Assembly: GCA_034401795.1 (NCBI GenBank)
Contig: CM067366.1
Span: 83,748,147-83,812,146, forward strand
DNA: 64,000 bases
From: Chaetoderma sp. LZ-2023a
Lineage: Eukaryota; Mollusca; Caudofoveata; Chaetodermatida; Chaetodermatidae
Reading direction: 5' to 3'
Position numbers and translations under genes: made by a program
Shown here: positions 23,346-34,689 of the stretch, piece after piece
How positions within the stretch are numbered: the first letter of the stretch is position 1
Layout of the letters: every line of letters starts with the position of its first letter
Notes under the pieces: model-generated
What the model saw: the letters and a program-made list of their open reading frames with translations, nothing else
Database searches by the model: none
What the model was told of the DNA's origin: nothing

Positions 23346-24635
23346 TTTTTTTCGAAAATTACACAGTAAGGCTTTCAGTTGACATTATATAATTATGACA
23401 CTATTGAGCAACGGTTTATTGCCAGGAATAAACATACAACTTATCCAAATTGAAAAAAACTAAATCGCTACCAGTGATGTTTCGTTTCCTGAGATAATAA
23501 AGACGCCATCTAAACCTAGGAAATCTCACACATATTTTGATACATACGCAACCAAACAAAATTTTTTAAATCTATTCTGATAACGCATCGTCCAAGTAAG
23601 CCGCGTTATCTGGGTATCATCTCCAAGCGATAGCGGTTGGCAAACAGAGGCCTATATCGATGGAAGCTGTTGCCGAGGATGCTTACCAAAGCCTCGTATC
23701 ACTTTCAGAGCATTAATTGTGTTTCGTCTGTGGTTTCTGCATGTTGGTAGGCCTATATACAGAGATGTATGAACGTACTTAGACCGAGGGGGTGGGGTGC
23801 TGAAGCACAGGTGGAGCCAAAACATAACGGGGCACTATGCCGATACGCTATGGGAGCAGAAGGACATGGGCCGATAGCCCACCACCCCCACCCCCACCCC
23901 CCACCACCACCCCACCCACCCCACACCAACCTACGCCTATGATATAATATTGCTATGAATATCGATTGGTGCTTAATTTAGAAAACATGACAACGCTTGG
24001 CCACGCCCCATTTAAGCGTGTAGGCCTATCACACAGGTTTATTTCTATGAAATAAGCTAAACTTGATTAATTACTCTATCTGCCACACCCACCTTTCGTT
24101 GGTGCGGAAATTTTCTAGGATCCATCAGCACTTTTTGCGCTGGCACTATATGTAGCTTTAGGCAGTATAAATATTGAAGTAATTATGTGTTAGGATTTTT
24201 TTGCTTTTGTCACAAAATGCGCTATTCGTCAAATATTTGTCAGACAGAACATTGATACGTTTCTATTAGAGTCCAGCAAGTGGAAAGGTCAGCCGATCAT
24301 TACGGTTTGAATCCAGCCCAGCACAAAATAAAATAAGCATGGACAGACGGCGTTAATGAACTAGCTAGCGTTAACTACAATTGGAAACTGATATAAAATT
24401 GGCTTTTTAGACGCATCGTGTATTAATTGCTTTGTAAAAAAGGTAGGCCTACGTTTTCATAGTGTAGAATTCGTAACACGCAAAACTAAAAATACTCCGT
24501 TGCAACGCTAAAAATAATGGCTCCTCTATACTGCTATAGACGCAGCACCACACACGTGACCCATACACATGATGACACAAATAGCGTGATGCGCCCATGA
24601 GGTGGGCATACTTAGGAACAGAATAAGCTACAAGC
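23346..24635. other. No gene recognised
   Basis: 23586-23618 carries a partial copy of the GTAAGCCGCGTTATC palindrome unit seen at 37139 and 55555. 23881-23932 is a C/A-rich tract. Confidence 0.45.
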
Positions 24636-25031
24636 AATGGAGGAATCCGGTCTTTGTTATACCCCACCCATCTTTAGTTAAGGTCCACCCTTGTTGGGAT
24701 CGATCGATCCCTAAAATCCCTGACCATCAATTTACAGAACACTATGCAGGTAAGCCATAGGCAGCAACAGCACCCAGTCAAATTAGTTTCAAAATATTCA
24801 GCAGGATACCTGCAGAGTGTTCTGTAAATTGATTGTTGAATATTCAACAGCCTGTTTACTAAATAGTAAAGACATACAATTCGTACAACAACGTTTAGTC
24901 CGTCATCAATTAAGCGTTCGTGACGAAGTTATCAACGTCATTCATGGTGTAATTGATTATGACGCCATCCTACACGTCACGTAGTTGATTATGATGTTAT
25001 ATGATTGACTGAGAAACTGAAATCCTCCATT
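24636..25031 (-). mobile_element. PAL1 MITE, rearranged
   Basis: S end left (ACCCCACCCATC, TGGGATCGATCGATCC), G end right (TACACGTCACGTAGTTGATT). The left hairpin arm is deleted and the flanking TCAATTTACAGAACACT block is duplicated in inverse at 24810-24835, making a new internal inverted repeat. Confidence 0.85.
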
Positions 25032-25065
25032 ATCAAATGGCAAAACGGTAATCTTTTCCTGGCGG

Positions 25066-25268
25066 AATCGGACAAAACTGGCCTCAGTCGTGGTCTTGAG
25101 GAATGTCCATTGGCAGGCCAAGAGAATATTATCTTTGAAAAATTACCACTGGAATAACTGGTTCTTTAACCAACCATTACAGTTGTAAATTTTCAAAAAA
25201 ATAGCGTTCTCTTGGAAAGCAAATGGACATAAAATGAGGAAATATTTTGATTTTCTTTATTAAATTTT
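25066..25268 (+). mobile_element. PAL2 MITE, diverged
   Basis: GAGGAATGTCCATTGGCAGG and TTACCACTGGAATAACTGG, then an imperfect right arm with CAAATGGACAT. No clear TTAA on either side. Confidence 0.6.
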
Positions 25269-25750
25269 GTCATCAAATGCTTGGTTTATGTGATAGTAGG
25301 CATACTTACATTCTCATCTAGGCGTGCGCATTCACTATAGTCTTTTCCTCGACTCCAACATCCAAGCACACACTGTATAGATGTGCTATATTTCCCAACA
25401 TTCTGCTTATGATTCGTGTATTTCATTTGATATTTCAACACGCGCTTTCCATACACGGTCAATAAGGTGATAGGAATAGGTCGTCGTGACGTCAAACAAC
25501 ACCGCAATGTCCAATATCACCGCACGCTCTATACATGTAACGTTAGGATAACCCTATATTTCGTTAAGTTTCTGAGGTGGTGCGCTTTAATAAATCTATT
25601 GTTATGATCTTTGATTTGCCGTAAGGGTATGTTATGACCGAACACAGCTGTACCTGTCGTTTCCACTAATTAAATATTAAAGATTAACTAAATAATTCAT
25701 AATTAATTTTCCCATATTTATGTAAAATGTAGCTGAACGTAAACGTGTCT
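25269..25750. other. Mostly unassigned; one weak exon-like segment
   Basis: On the minus strand, 25310-25372 sits between a TATACAG acceptor and GAGAAT/GTAAGT. It would encode 21 residues in phase 0-0 with CVLGCWSRGKDYSEC. The acceptor lacks a good pyrimidine tract, so this is only a possibility. Confidence 0.25.
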
Positions 25751-26036
25751 AATGGATGGATCCGATCTGTTACTCAACCATTATGACGCCATAAGCAATT
25801 ACGTCACATGTAGGCTGACGTCACAACCATAATTGAATAGTCCGTTAAGTGTACGAATTGTATACCTTTGATGGATTTACTATTTAATAAACAGTCTGTT
25901 GAATATTTTGAAACTAATTTACCTGGGTGCTGTTGCTGCTATCTGCAGCAACAGAGCCATGTAAAATTAGTTTCAAAATATTCGACAGTTTACCTGTATA
26001 ATTATCTTGAAATTGGGATTCTGAGAATGCAGGACC
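25751..26036 (+). mobile_element. PAL1 MITE, near-complete
   Basis: AATGGATGGATCCGATCTGT, CACATGTAGGCTGACGTCAC, CTATTTAATAAACAG, full hairpin at about 25890-25988, then TATCTTGAAATTGGGATTCT. The S-end terminus is missing. Confidence 0.85.
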
Positions 26037-26229
26037 CGCATTCATAATGCGACTTAAGTCAAATTAAGATACGTATCTACCTACTTAAGCTAAGCAGCAT
26101 GACCAAATGGTATCCAATATGCTACTTACGTGATGTAGCGTACCTAGATAGACCTCTAAATTAAAGACGCCTCCGAGGCTTAAGTAGATTGGTTATTCCA
26201 TCATAATATGTTAATGTTGTCGGTGCAAG
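26037..26229. other. Spacer upstream of the Harbinger relic
   Basis: Repeated CTTAAG-type words (GACTTAAGTC, TACTTAAGC, GGCTTAAGTAG); possible decayed terminal region, unproven. Confidence 0.3.
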
Positions 26230-27205
26230 AAGAAGATGCAAGAGGGCATGTGATTCGTCGTGAAAGAGTATTTTATGACAGAGTTCATCCGCTGGGGCTT
26301 ATACAACGACCTGCAACTCTATCAGATATTTCGAGTAGATCGGTAGAAGATAGTAGAGCAGACTGACGCTGTCGGAAACTAGAACCGGAAATATTAAGAA
26401 ACTCTGCTCTTCCATGTGACCTAAAGGTTCTTGCAGCTTTGCGTTTCTATGCCACGGGCTCGTAGCTGGCGATACAATCCATATACCACAGGCTAACGTA
26501 TGCGCTGCATCATTTCCCCAGAGTGGCACATGCGCGGCTTCCACTAATGCACCAAGTTGTGAAATGGCCAAGGCTCTCACAGCATCCCAGACATTGTTGA
26601 AGAGTTTAATGAAACCGTCAATTATTCAGGTGTCTTAGGGGTCATAGAATAAATGGAACGCATATAATATGTAAATCGCAAAAGCTATTATTCCAAGAAC
26701 ACAGGTAATGATGGCTGTTAGGTACCTTATCAGAAATGTTGTAGAAACATGGCCTGGACGTACATACGACTCAGTAATGCTAAGGAAAAGTGGACTTTGC
26801 CAGAAGTTTGAGGAATGAAAGAAATACTTTTAGGAGACAACAGTTATTCACTTAGATCATGGCTGATGATGCCATTTTTGAATGCCAACAACAGCGTTGC
26901 TATAACAGATCCCACAACAGGACGAAATGTTTAATTGAAAGAAGAGACGATTCCATTGCCTCCATGGCAACTAAGATATACTCCACAAAGGGCATGTGAG
27001 ATTATAGCAGTATGTGCAATGTGCACTACTCCATAATATGTGCAATACTCCACAATATTGCAATTGATATGGCGATGCCAGATTTCGACAAAGAACGTAT
27101 TGAACTACGGCCGCAACCTGAACTTGGTGGACACATAGATGTTAGTACAGAAACCGGCATAACACTAATTGCAGTATTTTCTTCTTATATCCAAACGCTG
27201 TAACT
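26230..27205 (+). pseudogene. PIF/Harbinger (HARBI1-like) transposase relic
   Basis: Reconstructed by eye across frames. In order: a GHVIRRERVF and LYQIFRVDR start; EILRNSALPCDLKVLAALRF YATGS with GDTIHIPQANV near 26470 (the HTH-like TGSF..GD..G.SQ region of Harbinger nucleases); NGTHII at 26650, where the catalytic DGTH Asp reads Asn; WPGRTYDSVMLRKSGL near 26755; LLGDNSYSLRSWLMMPFLN near 26835; and ICAILHNIAIDMAMPDFD at 27030. At least five frameshifts or stops. Harbinger nucleases normally work with a separate Myb-like partner, and none is visible nearby. Confidence 0.7.
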
Positions 27206-27451
27206 AAATGTTCGCACGATGAGCATAACCACATAAAAGCTTAAATATTCAGAAGAAGTGTTCGCTTTTACCTATGAATAGATAGGGCCGCGTGCAAAGA
27301 TGTTAATCATTATTAGTGTAATATTTAAAGTTTTACTATGGTTGTAGCTGTATCCCGTAGTGATTAGACCTATCTCCATGTGAACCATATCTAGATATTT
27401 AAGCTTTTATGCTCTTCCAGGCTTATGTCATCAGTAAAAACACGTCCTTAA
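27206..27451. other. Unassigned spacer
   Basis: Nothing recognised. Confidence 0.4.
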
Positions 27452-27675
27452 CCAGTTAACACCCATATCAGACAAAAACCGCTGCAGCAGTAGTCTCGAG
27501 AAATGTCCATTTGCAGACCAAGAGAAGGATATTTTTGAAAATGTACCACTGGAATGGCTGGCTCGATAACAGAGCCCGTCATTTCAGTGGTAAATCGTCA
27601 AAAATAGTCGTGTCTTGGTCTGCAAATGGACATTTTCTATTAGAAAATTTAAATTTTCTTGAACAAGTTCGAGGG
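27452..27675 (+). mobile_element. PAL2 MITE, full palindrome (224 bp)
   Basis: TTAA at 27448-27451 and 27676-27679. Outer arms GAGAAATGTCCATTTGCAGA and GTCTGCAAATGGACATTT; inner arms CCACTGGAATGGCTGGCTCG and GAGCCCGTCATTTCAGTGG. Right terminus TTCTTGAACAAGTTCGAGGG. Confidence 0.9.
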
Positions 27676-27964
27676 TTAAATAAAGCTGAAGTAAAGTAAA
27701 AAGAAAGGTCACCATTATTGGTATGCCTGCTTCCATGGACTTTGACGCAACAATGCATAATCGATTTCAGGTTTGAATCTAAATTTGGACAGCATAACCT
27801 AGCAACGACTTGTGCAAATATATAGGCATGGTACCTAGATTTATTCGACATCCTTTGGGAGGTATGATACTTAGACCCTTTTAAGAAACCCGACATAGGT
27901 GTGTTACTTAGTAAAGTATGGTACATAGACATTATGTAGGCTATATGCTTAATTAGAAATTGTG
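27676..27964. other. Unassigned spacer
   Basis: Nothing recognised. Confidence 0.4.
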
Positions 27965-28051
27965 TATAAATCGAACACAGCACGTGCAAAACATGAACGG
28001 AGCTTAGCTAGAAATTGGTGGGGCGTAGCTAGAGAATGCATCCGCCTATTG
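27965..28051 (+). mobile_element. PAL1 S-end fragment
   Basis: AACACAGCACGTGCAAAACA, GGAGCTTAGCTAG, GGTGGGGCGTAGC and terminal GCATCCGCCTATTG. Directly abuts the next copy. Confidence 0.7.
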
Positions 28052-28475
28052 TCACGTGGTCTAATCACACGTTGGCTGACGAGGTTACAATTAAAATGGC
28101 GTAGAGTGTCGCTTCGCGACAAAAATCGAAAAAGTCCACTACGAATATGTACGAATTGCATGTCTTCGATGATTTTAGAACTCGATTTAATAAACATTCT
28201 GTTGAGGTGTTTTAGATTTGACTGTAAGCCGGTACTGCAGCAACAACCCAACTTCAAATTATGATTTCAAATATTCAACAGCAGTTACCTTCAAATATAG
28301 ATTTTGAGAATTCATGATTCAAAGTTCCAATATCGATTACAACACGTGTAAAAGAGTAGGCGGAGCTTAGCTAAAATGGGCGAAATATAGCTAGAAATGG
28401 GCGAGACATAGCTAGAAATGGGCGAGACATAGCTAGAAATGGGTGGGACATAGCTAGAAATGGGTCCGTCTATTG
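28052..28475 (+). mobile_element. PAL1 MITE with amplified 21-bp S-end unit
   Basis: Decayed G end, GTACGAATTGCATGTCTTCG, hairpin remnants, TTCAACAGCAGTTACCTTC, then four head-to-tail 21-bp units GGGCGAGACATAGCTAGAAA(T) at 28378-28461 and terminal GGGTCC..CTATTG. Confidence 0.85.
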
Positions 28476-28599
28476 ATATGATATATATATATATACGACA
28501 AATTTTTCGCGTATATACACTTGAGTTGGCACGTTGTTATCAGACAATCCTAGAACACCATCTGCGTTAATGGCAGCTTATCTTGTGTACCAGAAGTAG

Positions 28600-28930
28600 A
28601 GGTATTCATTTCTAGCTAAGCTACGTCCACTTTTTACACGTGTTTGGAATCGATTTATATACTTTGCACTCTGAATTCCCAGAATCTCAATTTCAAGTAA
28701 GCATTTGATTATTTTGAAACCAATTCGACTAGGTAATATTGCTGCCTATAACCGCAACAGCGCAACGTCAAATTAGTTTAAAGAGGTTCAACAGAATGTT
28801 TATTATCTAATAAATCCATCAAAGATTAACAATTCGTATGCTTGACAGACTTCAATGTACAAAGTGAGCCTACCCGTGACGTAATTTAGTATACAATCAT
28901 ATTCTTGAGCATTGATCGGAGCTCTCCATT
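28600..28930 (-). mobile_element. PAL1 MITE, inverted relative to the neighbour
   Basis: CATTTCTAGCTAAGC, ACACGTGTTTGGAATCGATT, decayed hairpin 28705-28790, then ACCCGTGACGTAATT and terminal GCTCTCCATT. Faces 28052-28475 across about 125 bp. Confidence 0.85.
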
Positions 28931-29261
28931 GTAATTGTGTACTTAGAAAATGGCAATAATTACGTTTGCGTGATAATAAAGCATTTTGAAATCGTTATCA
29001 TTTAAACAAGTTAGTAAACTCGTTTAATAAATATCATTTTGAGCTTTGGCCCTTTGTACTTAACCGCCTTTTAAATGATTATTTTCTAAACTCGGTTAAT
29101 AATAAATATTGATATTAAATCGGAACACGCTTGGGATCCTCTATATCTAATGTTATTTGTACGAACACATCGAACGTAAAGTCAAATAATATTATTTCCC
29201 AAGGCAAACCTTCGAATATGTTTGCAGGTGCCGCTCCTGTAGGACATATGCTTAGCGAGAT
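28931..29261. other. No recognised feature
   Basis: AT-rich; an imperfect duplication of ACTCG(G/T)TTAATAA..AATA at 29015 and 29090. Confidence 0.4.
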
Positions 29262-29372
29262 TAACTACCCAGAACCGTATTCACGAAGGTCACTTAATGA
29301 TCAGGGAATGTAATCACGAAAGTATTCAATGACCAGGTACCATATTCATGAAGTGGTTCTCCTTAAAGTTAC
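29262..29372 (+). repeat. Left part of a 66-bp tandem array
   Basis: CGTATTCACGAAGGTCACTT, ATGATCAGGGA, TTCAATGACCAGGTACCATA: the same unit as 30738-31150, cut off by the LINE between. Confidence 0.75.
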
Positions 29373-29429
29373 TGAGTAGCTGCTTGGCGTTAGCAAAGGA
29401 ACAACTAATGCTGCGGTTAGGGGCGATCT

Positions 29430-30737
29430 AGGTCAATACCCCATTATGACAGCCATTCTCCCGCATGCCATAAAATACTGGCTACGAATGGCATCCGTAG
29501 ACCCGCCTTCGTTAATAAAGAGGGCCTATTTAGAATCGTATGAAACTTCAGAAAGAATTGTTAATTGGTGTACCTGTATAAAATTGCTTCTTTCACATTT
29601 TGGCATGGTGAATGCGTGGGACAAAAGAAGCTTCATTCCTTCCGGAAATTGTGTCCGCTTTCCAAGCCAGTTTGAAACATATGTATGCCTCTCAATGGCT
29701 GTGTCATATACATGACTCTAATAATAACCCCAAACTACGTTCCTAAACTTTATAAGAAGCCATTTCAAATAGAAAGTTACGTCTTGGTGGAGCCTATGGT
29801 AAATCAACGTCGCGAGTTCTTTAAACTACGGTTAAGTGCACATTCCCTGGGAATTGAAAGTGACAAATATTCCCGACCCAAGGTTCCAACCGAGGCTCGA
29901 CTGTGTAAATTATGCGATTCTGACAATGTAGAAGACAGCATTTTATGTTAGATTGTGTTGCTTTTCATGTTGAGTGTTCAACTGTTCGATACTCTATCAC
30001 AATGTACAACATTTGACACACTATAGAGCTGATAGTGAACAATTTGAATTGTTAATGTCCTCTTGCAAAGGTGACTGAGATATCGTAATATTTGTTACCA
30101 GTTTTGTAAATTCTGTCGCTCAAATACGAAAGACACTCGCCCTCATAATTGCGCTGTCCACCAATGGACCTTTCCATTTTTAGCCATGCCCCGCCCATCA
30201 CTAGCTAAGCTCCACCCACACCTCGCCGTGTTTGGATTGATCGATCCCCGAATTCCCTAGCTATCAATTTCCTGAAAGCTATACAGGGGAGCTGTTGAAT
30301 ATTTTGTAATTAATTAGACGGGGTGCTGTTGCCGCCATAGGCAGCAACAGCGCCCAGTCAAATTAGTTTCAAAATATTCAACAGAATATTTATTAAATAG
30401 TAAAAGCAAACAATTTGTACAACAGCCCATAGACCGTCATCAAATATGCGTTCGGGACGTACTTATCGACGTCATTCATGATGTCATTCATTATGATGTC
30501 ATTGTACACATCACGCAGTTCATTATGACGTCATATGATGGGTGGGTACTCTGGAAAGGTGAATTACCCATATGTATATATAAATTGTATAATTTACTAT
30601 TCTTATGGCAGACTATAGTTTTATTTTTATGACAGTTTGCATTTATTATTTGTCGTGTAATGTCTGTATTCGTACTTGCCATATCCTCATATATTTATTG
30701 CAATAAAGAATCTGAATCTGAATCTTAATCTGAATCA
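29430..30737 (+). pseudogene. LINE 3' end (RT C-terminus, UTR, (GAATCT)n tail)
   Basis: Frames read IKYWLRMASVDPPSLIKRAY, YETSERIVNWCTCIKLLL, then RREFFKLRLSAHSLGIESDK with EARLCKLCDS, VED and MLDCVAFHVE: the C-terminal zinc module typical of CR1/jockey-group elements. Frame changes near 29700, and a stop near 29950. The UTR is split by a PAL1 MITE at 30163-30565. The element ends with ATTGCAATAAAGAATCTGAA repeats at 30696-30737. Confidence 0.75.
30163..30565 (-). mobile_element. PAL1 MITE, full length (403 bp)
   Basis: Ends AATGGACCTTTCCATTTTTA and CTGGAAAGGTGAATT. S end left, hairpin 30291-30384, G end right (ACATCACGCAGTTCATTATG, CATATGATGGGTGGGTACTC). Inserted in the LINE 3' UTR, so younger than that LINE. 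Confidence 0.9.
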
Positions 30738-31150
30738 TGAAGTGTATTTAAGGGTCAGGGACAGTATTCACAAATGGTACTCAATCACCGGGTACCATAT
30801 TCATGAAGAGAATTTAATGGTCAGGGACTGTATTCACAAAGGGTACTCAATGAGCGAGTATCATGTTCATGGAGGGTACTTAATGGTCAGGAACTGTTTT
30901 CACAAATGGTACTCAATCACTGGGTACCATATTCAAGAAGGGTATTTAATGGCCAGGGACTGTATTCACAAATGGTACTCAATGAGCGAGTACCATATTC
31001 ATGGAGGGTATTTAATAGTTAGGGACTGTATTCACAAAGGGTACTCAATGACCGGGTACCATATTCACAAAGGGTACTCAATGACCGGGCACCATATTCA
31101 CAAAGGGTACTTAATGGCCATGCAATGACTGTTTTCACGAATGGTACTTA
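30738..31150 (+). repeat. 66-bp tandem array, about 6 units
   Basis: Each unit holds GTATTTAATGGTCAGGGACT, GTATTCACAAATGGTACTCA and ATGACCGGGTACCATATTCA. Units are built of two related 33-bp halves; the last ones shorten to 33 bp. The 22-residue periodic frame is not a protein. Confidence 0.9.
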
Positions 31151-31179
31151 CCGACCCAACTGTCATACAAGAGGACTCT

Positions 31180-33135
31180 TGAGAAGCGGATAGCAACCAT
31201 TGATACAACACAAGATCTGACACTGAACTGTGTACCCAGACCTAGTCGTCGTAAAGCTAGCAAAACAACAGAAGACACTACGCCTTGTTATCTATCAAAA
31301 TTCTCATTTCAAACACCACACAATGCTGCGTAGAAAACACAATGCCATTCTTCACCATGTCAGCGAACGACTGAAAAATACCCACCACCCTAAACGCAGA
31401 CTCTTTGACAGATGACATATAACAACCATAGATGATTGTCGTAAATGTTTAGGGCGGTCAAGACTCTGAGAGTTTCTGGCTCACCACAAAGTCTTTGCAT
31501 GTATAAGACATAGGGTAACCTCATCGGGGCAGACCATAAAAAGCAGAGCCGGTTGAAGAATGGTTTAAGAACCAGTTCACGGGATCAGACGATGAGGCAT
31601 TACATCCATTTGTAGGCGATCATAGACCTCTATAACCACCAATCAAAACATCTTGGTTGATAAGGCACTTAAGGGCCTGAGAACTGCACGTGCATCTGGA
31701 TCCGACAGTATCAGCAATGAGCTCGTTAAATGGGCATGTAACAGCACCTCACCTCCAAGATCAATCATGCACATAATAAGGTCTTCCTGCATGCAATATC
31801 GCCTCAGCGACGCTATTAGTCAGGGTACTCTTATCACACTGTCCTAACCCAGGAGGCCCCATGGACAACCAGCAAACATGCGGCCCATAGGCCTCCTCAA
31901 CAGTTCCAGGAAAAGCTTGTCCACTGTGGCACTGTGTCGCATCCAAAGAATTTGCAGTTTCACGGAAGCTTTATAAGAGCAGTTTTAAACGAGGATGCAG
32001 CTATGCAGACATTGTATGGTCATAGCGAACGCTCGTATCACTATAAACATGTCCAATGACTGAGACTTTCATAAGATGGGCATCGACATGTCACGAGCCT
32101 TTGCCGCCATTAAACGATCAACGATCCTCATCAAGCTGGCGATGTGCTGGAAATAGTCAGACTACTATTGCGAAATAGCAGGTTTACAGTGTGAGTAAAA
32201 CATATGGCACCTGCAACGTTCGAGACCTCTAATCGTTCTCCACATGGAGATGGCCTCTCTCCTTTGCTGATTACATGCTTCTATGCCGTAGTCATTTAAT
32301 CTGTGGGAGAGCACGCCACATGACCAAGTCCACCAGTATATAAACTGGGCCGCCCACGAGAGATGGAGTACGCAGATACTGTGAGCTTCATAGATGAGGA
32401 AAACATAATCTCGATAGCTTTCTCCCCATAGCGACAAAACAACTGAACAATGTGAATCCCCTCATGAATGAAGCAATGGCCGAGTATGCCCTTCTACATC
32501 TATCAGTGACAGATGACATGAATACCAATGGCATCCCGCTACATGGCAGGGAGACTAAAATCCTTGGTTCACTAATGTACAGCACCTCTGACATCGCTGA
32601 ATATTGCGTAAGGGGGAACAATGCCTTCCACTCCTTTTGGAATCTGTGGATCCGTCGATTACATATCTCTCTGACCGTAAATGGCTCTGCATATGCTTCC
32701 TTAATGATGTACAACTGTAACAACTGGGCAGTTTCGACCGCTGTTCTAGATAAGCTTGATGCCTGTCACCACAGACAGCTTCGTAATATCACCCAACATC
32801 GCTGAACAAACAGTAAAATCTTCAATGACGAGCTATACGTTGCGTGCGATACAGTTCCACTGTCAGTGAAGGTGGTCCAATGTGTGGCCATGTTCTGCGA
32901 ATGCCATAAATCACCCGTGCACATAAAACCTTGGAATTTTCTGTACTCTGTGCCACCATCTACAAAGTTCCTAGAGGACTCCACTGCACAAATCTGCTAA
33001 GTGCGCTACTTACTTTTAGGTTCATTTACCGGGAGTCTTTGGGCCACATGCTTCAGAACATCGTTTATAGCACTGTCATTTCCAAGAGCCCATTATCTAC
33101 ATTTCAACGGCGTGTGTGTGTGTTAGAGAATGTAA
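31180..33135 (+). pseudogene. Degenerate LINE with RT remnants
   Basis: Read across frames: KALKGLRTARASGSDSISNE at 31660; MGIDMSRAFAAIKRSTIL at 32075 (an AFD-type motif with D replaced by A); SPHGDGLSPLL at 32232; ILGSLMYSTSDIAEY, SFWNLWIRRLHISL, YNCNNWAVSTAVLDKLDAC and HHRQLRNITQHR from 32552 to 32800. These are RT palm and post-RT motifs of RTE/CR1-like non-LTR elements. More than six breaks. Confidence 0.7.
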
Positions 33136-33559
33136 TCCATGCTTAATGTGAGAATAGCATAATCTGACAGGAAGCATAGGCGTAGGAACTGGAAGGGGGC
33201 AAGAGACACGATAGCCACCCACGCCAACCCCCAACCCACCCAATCCCACCCACCCCACCACTGGTATTTTCCTCCCCCATAGTGTATCCCCATAGCCCCC
33301 ACGCACACCCATCAGCCCACCCACCCCACTCCGCCCCACCCGGTCAAAGTACGTCCCTACACCTCTGGTTGATGTTTCCGTGCGCCAATAAATGTCAAGC
33401 CATTCGCCAACAATTTTTACATCGCAAAGTATTCGTCCGATCTCATCTGTTGATCTGAATGTTACACCCAAAGCGACGTGGCTGGGCTGGGAAGGTTAAG
33501 CAGTGTTAACCGCGTGTCGGATTTAGTGTAGATACGTAAACGCGTTAACGTTGCATAAA
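33136..33559. other. No gene; C-rich (CCCACC) tract
   Basis: 33215-33345 is CCCACCCCA-rich; remainder unassigned. Confidence 0.5.
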
Positions 33560-33964
33560 CCCCTCTTGTGTCAACTTGTCCTTATAATGGCAACACCGCC
33601 TCTGCAGTAGTGTTGAGGTCTGTCTACTTGCAGGTCAAGGGAAGACTATTTTTTTTTTAATCTACCACTGGAATGACTGGATCGATTACCGAACCAGTCA
33701 TTCCAGTGATAAATTTCAAAAATAGTCTTCTCTTGGCCTGCAAATGGACACTGAGTAAGCAGAAATCTAGATTTCCTAGACGATCAACCCTATAGTCGCC
33801 AAGCCGATCAAAGAACCAACTCCTTAAAAAACATTTTCCTAAATTCCAGTGGAAAAAGAACTAAGAAAATATTTGAATTTTCTTTAATGATCTTGACAAA
33901 TGAAAGGGTTGGTTGATAGAAGTAGCCTTTTGAGCGCTTTGGTGCGCGGTGGATACAAGAGGGG
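33560..33964 (+). mobile_element. PAL2-related MITE, long form (405 bp)
   Basis: Termini CCCCTCTTGTGTC and GATACAAGAGGGG; TAAA (decayed) left and TTAA right. Contains the PAL2 hairpin: TCTACCACTGGAATGACTGG and CCAGTCATTCCAGTGATAAA. Shares termini with 43160-43524. Confidence 0.8.
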
Positions 33965-34069
33965 TTAAACTGGTCCGCCAGCGCGCACAGCTTTAGGTGT
34001 AGATGTGGATTCACAGTAACAAACTCGTAATGAAAGCATGAAAACACAATATATAGATTATAAACTCAC

Positions 34070-34513
34070 ATTTTCTCTTGATCTGTTTTCTTCCTCCTGA
34101 TGTGGTATACGCCGAACGAACTTTTTTAGCGACAGTCGGTTTAAGGCCACGGCGTCTAGGACGGTACACAACCTTCTTGGATCCAGTACTAATGTTCTGA
34201 ATTACAATACTCGGTTTTTTGGCAATCCCCGGATCATGCGGGCGCGGTGAACCCGCTAGCGACGAGCGACTTTCGTGTCGTTCGGACAGTAGCTCGTTTC
34301 CATTTCCCGGGTGGTTTTCGTGATCTAATTGCGCCAGGCCAGTTTTCCATTCACCTGTAAGAGACGATGCACTGCTGTCATCGCTAAGATCAGAATAATC
34401 GTCGTCGTTGTCGTCCTCATCATCGTTTCCGATGTCAGCTTCACTGAGGGATGGTTTTGGAACAAGATCTGCCGCTGCTTCGTGGTCTCCAGTAACCGCT
34501 TCAATGTAGGTAT
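34070..34513 (-). CDS. Candidate internal exon of an unidentified host gene (acidic-basic)
   Basis: 444 nt open on the minus strand, bounded by TTTTTCGTTATAG and by AAAAT/GTGAGT, a consensus donor. Phase 1 at both ends, so it is symmetric and compatible with the exons at 55734 and 12194. The peptide has an acidic run (NDDEDDNDDDYSDLSDD), a Ser/Asn-rich middle (SERHESRSSLAGS), and a basic end (KKVVYRPRRRGLKPTVAKK, GGRKQIKRK). This suggests a disordered regulatory linker. It is GC-richer than its flanks and not repeat-derived as far as I can see. The acceptor pyrimidine tract is modest. Confidence 0.5.
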
Positions 34514-34605
34514 CTATAACGAAAAACAAGAGACGGTGACAATGACGTTATTGTTGGTGGGCTGAACAGTCAAATGGTATGTGAAGAAATGGTTTTGATA
34601 GATTC

Positions 34606-34606
<1 letters not shown>

Positions 34607-34650
<44 letters not shown>
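34607..34650 (+). repeat. (AT)n microsatellite
   Basis: About 22 AT units. Confidence 0.95.
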
Positions 34651-34658
<8 letters not shown>

Positions 34659-34689
34659 TATGTATTCGCTCGTTAATCTGTGCGAGTGT

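Noticed and set aside
25310-25372. Receptor-type cysteine domain exon (GCW motif)
   Set aside because: Resemblance to furin-like repeats rests on three residues; kept only as a weak note.
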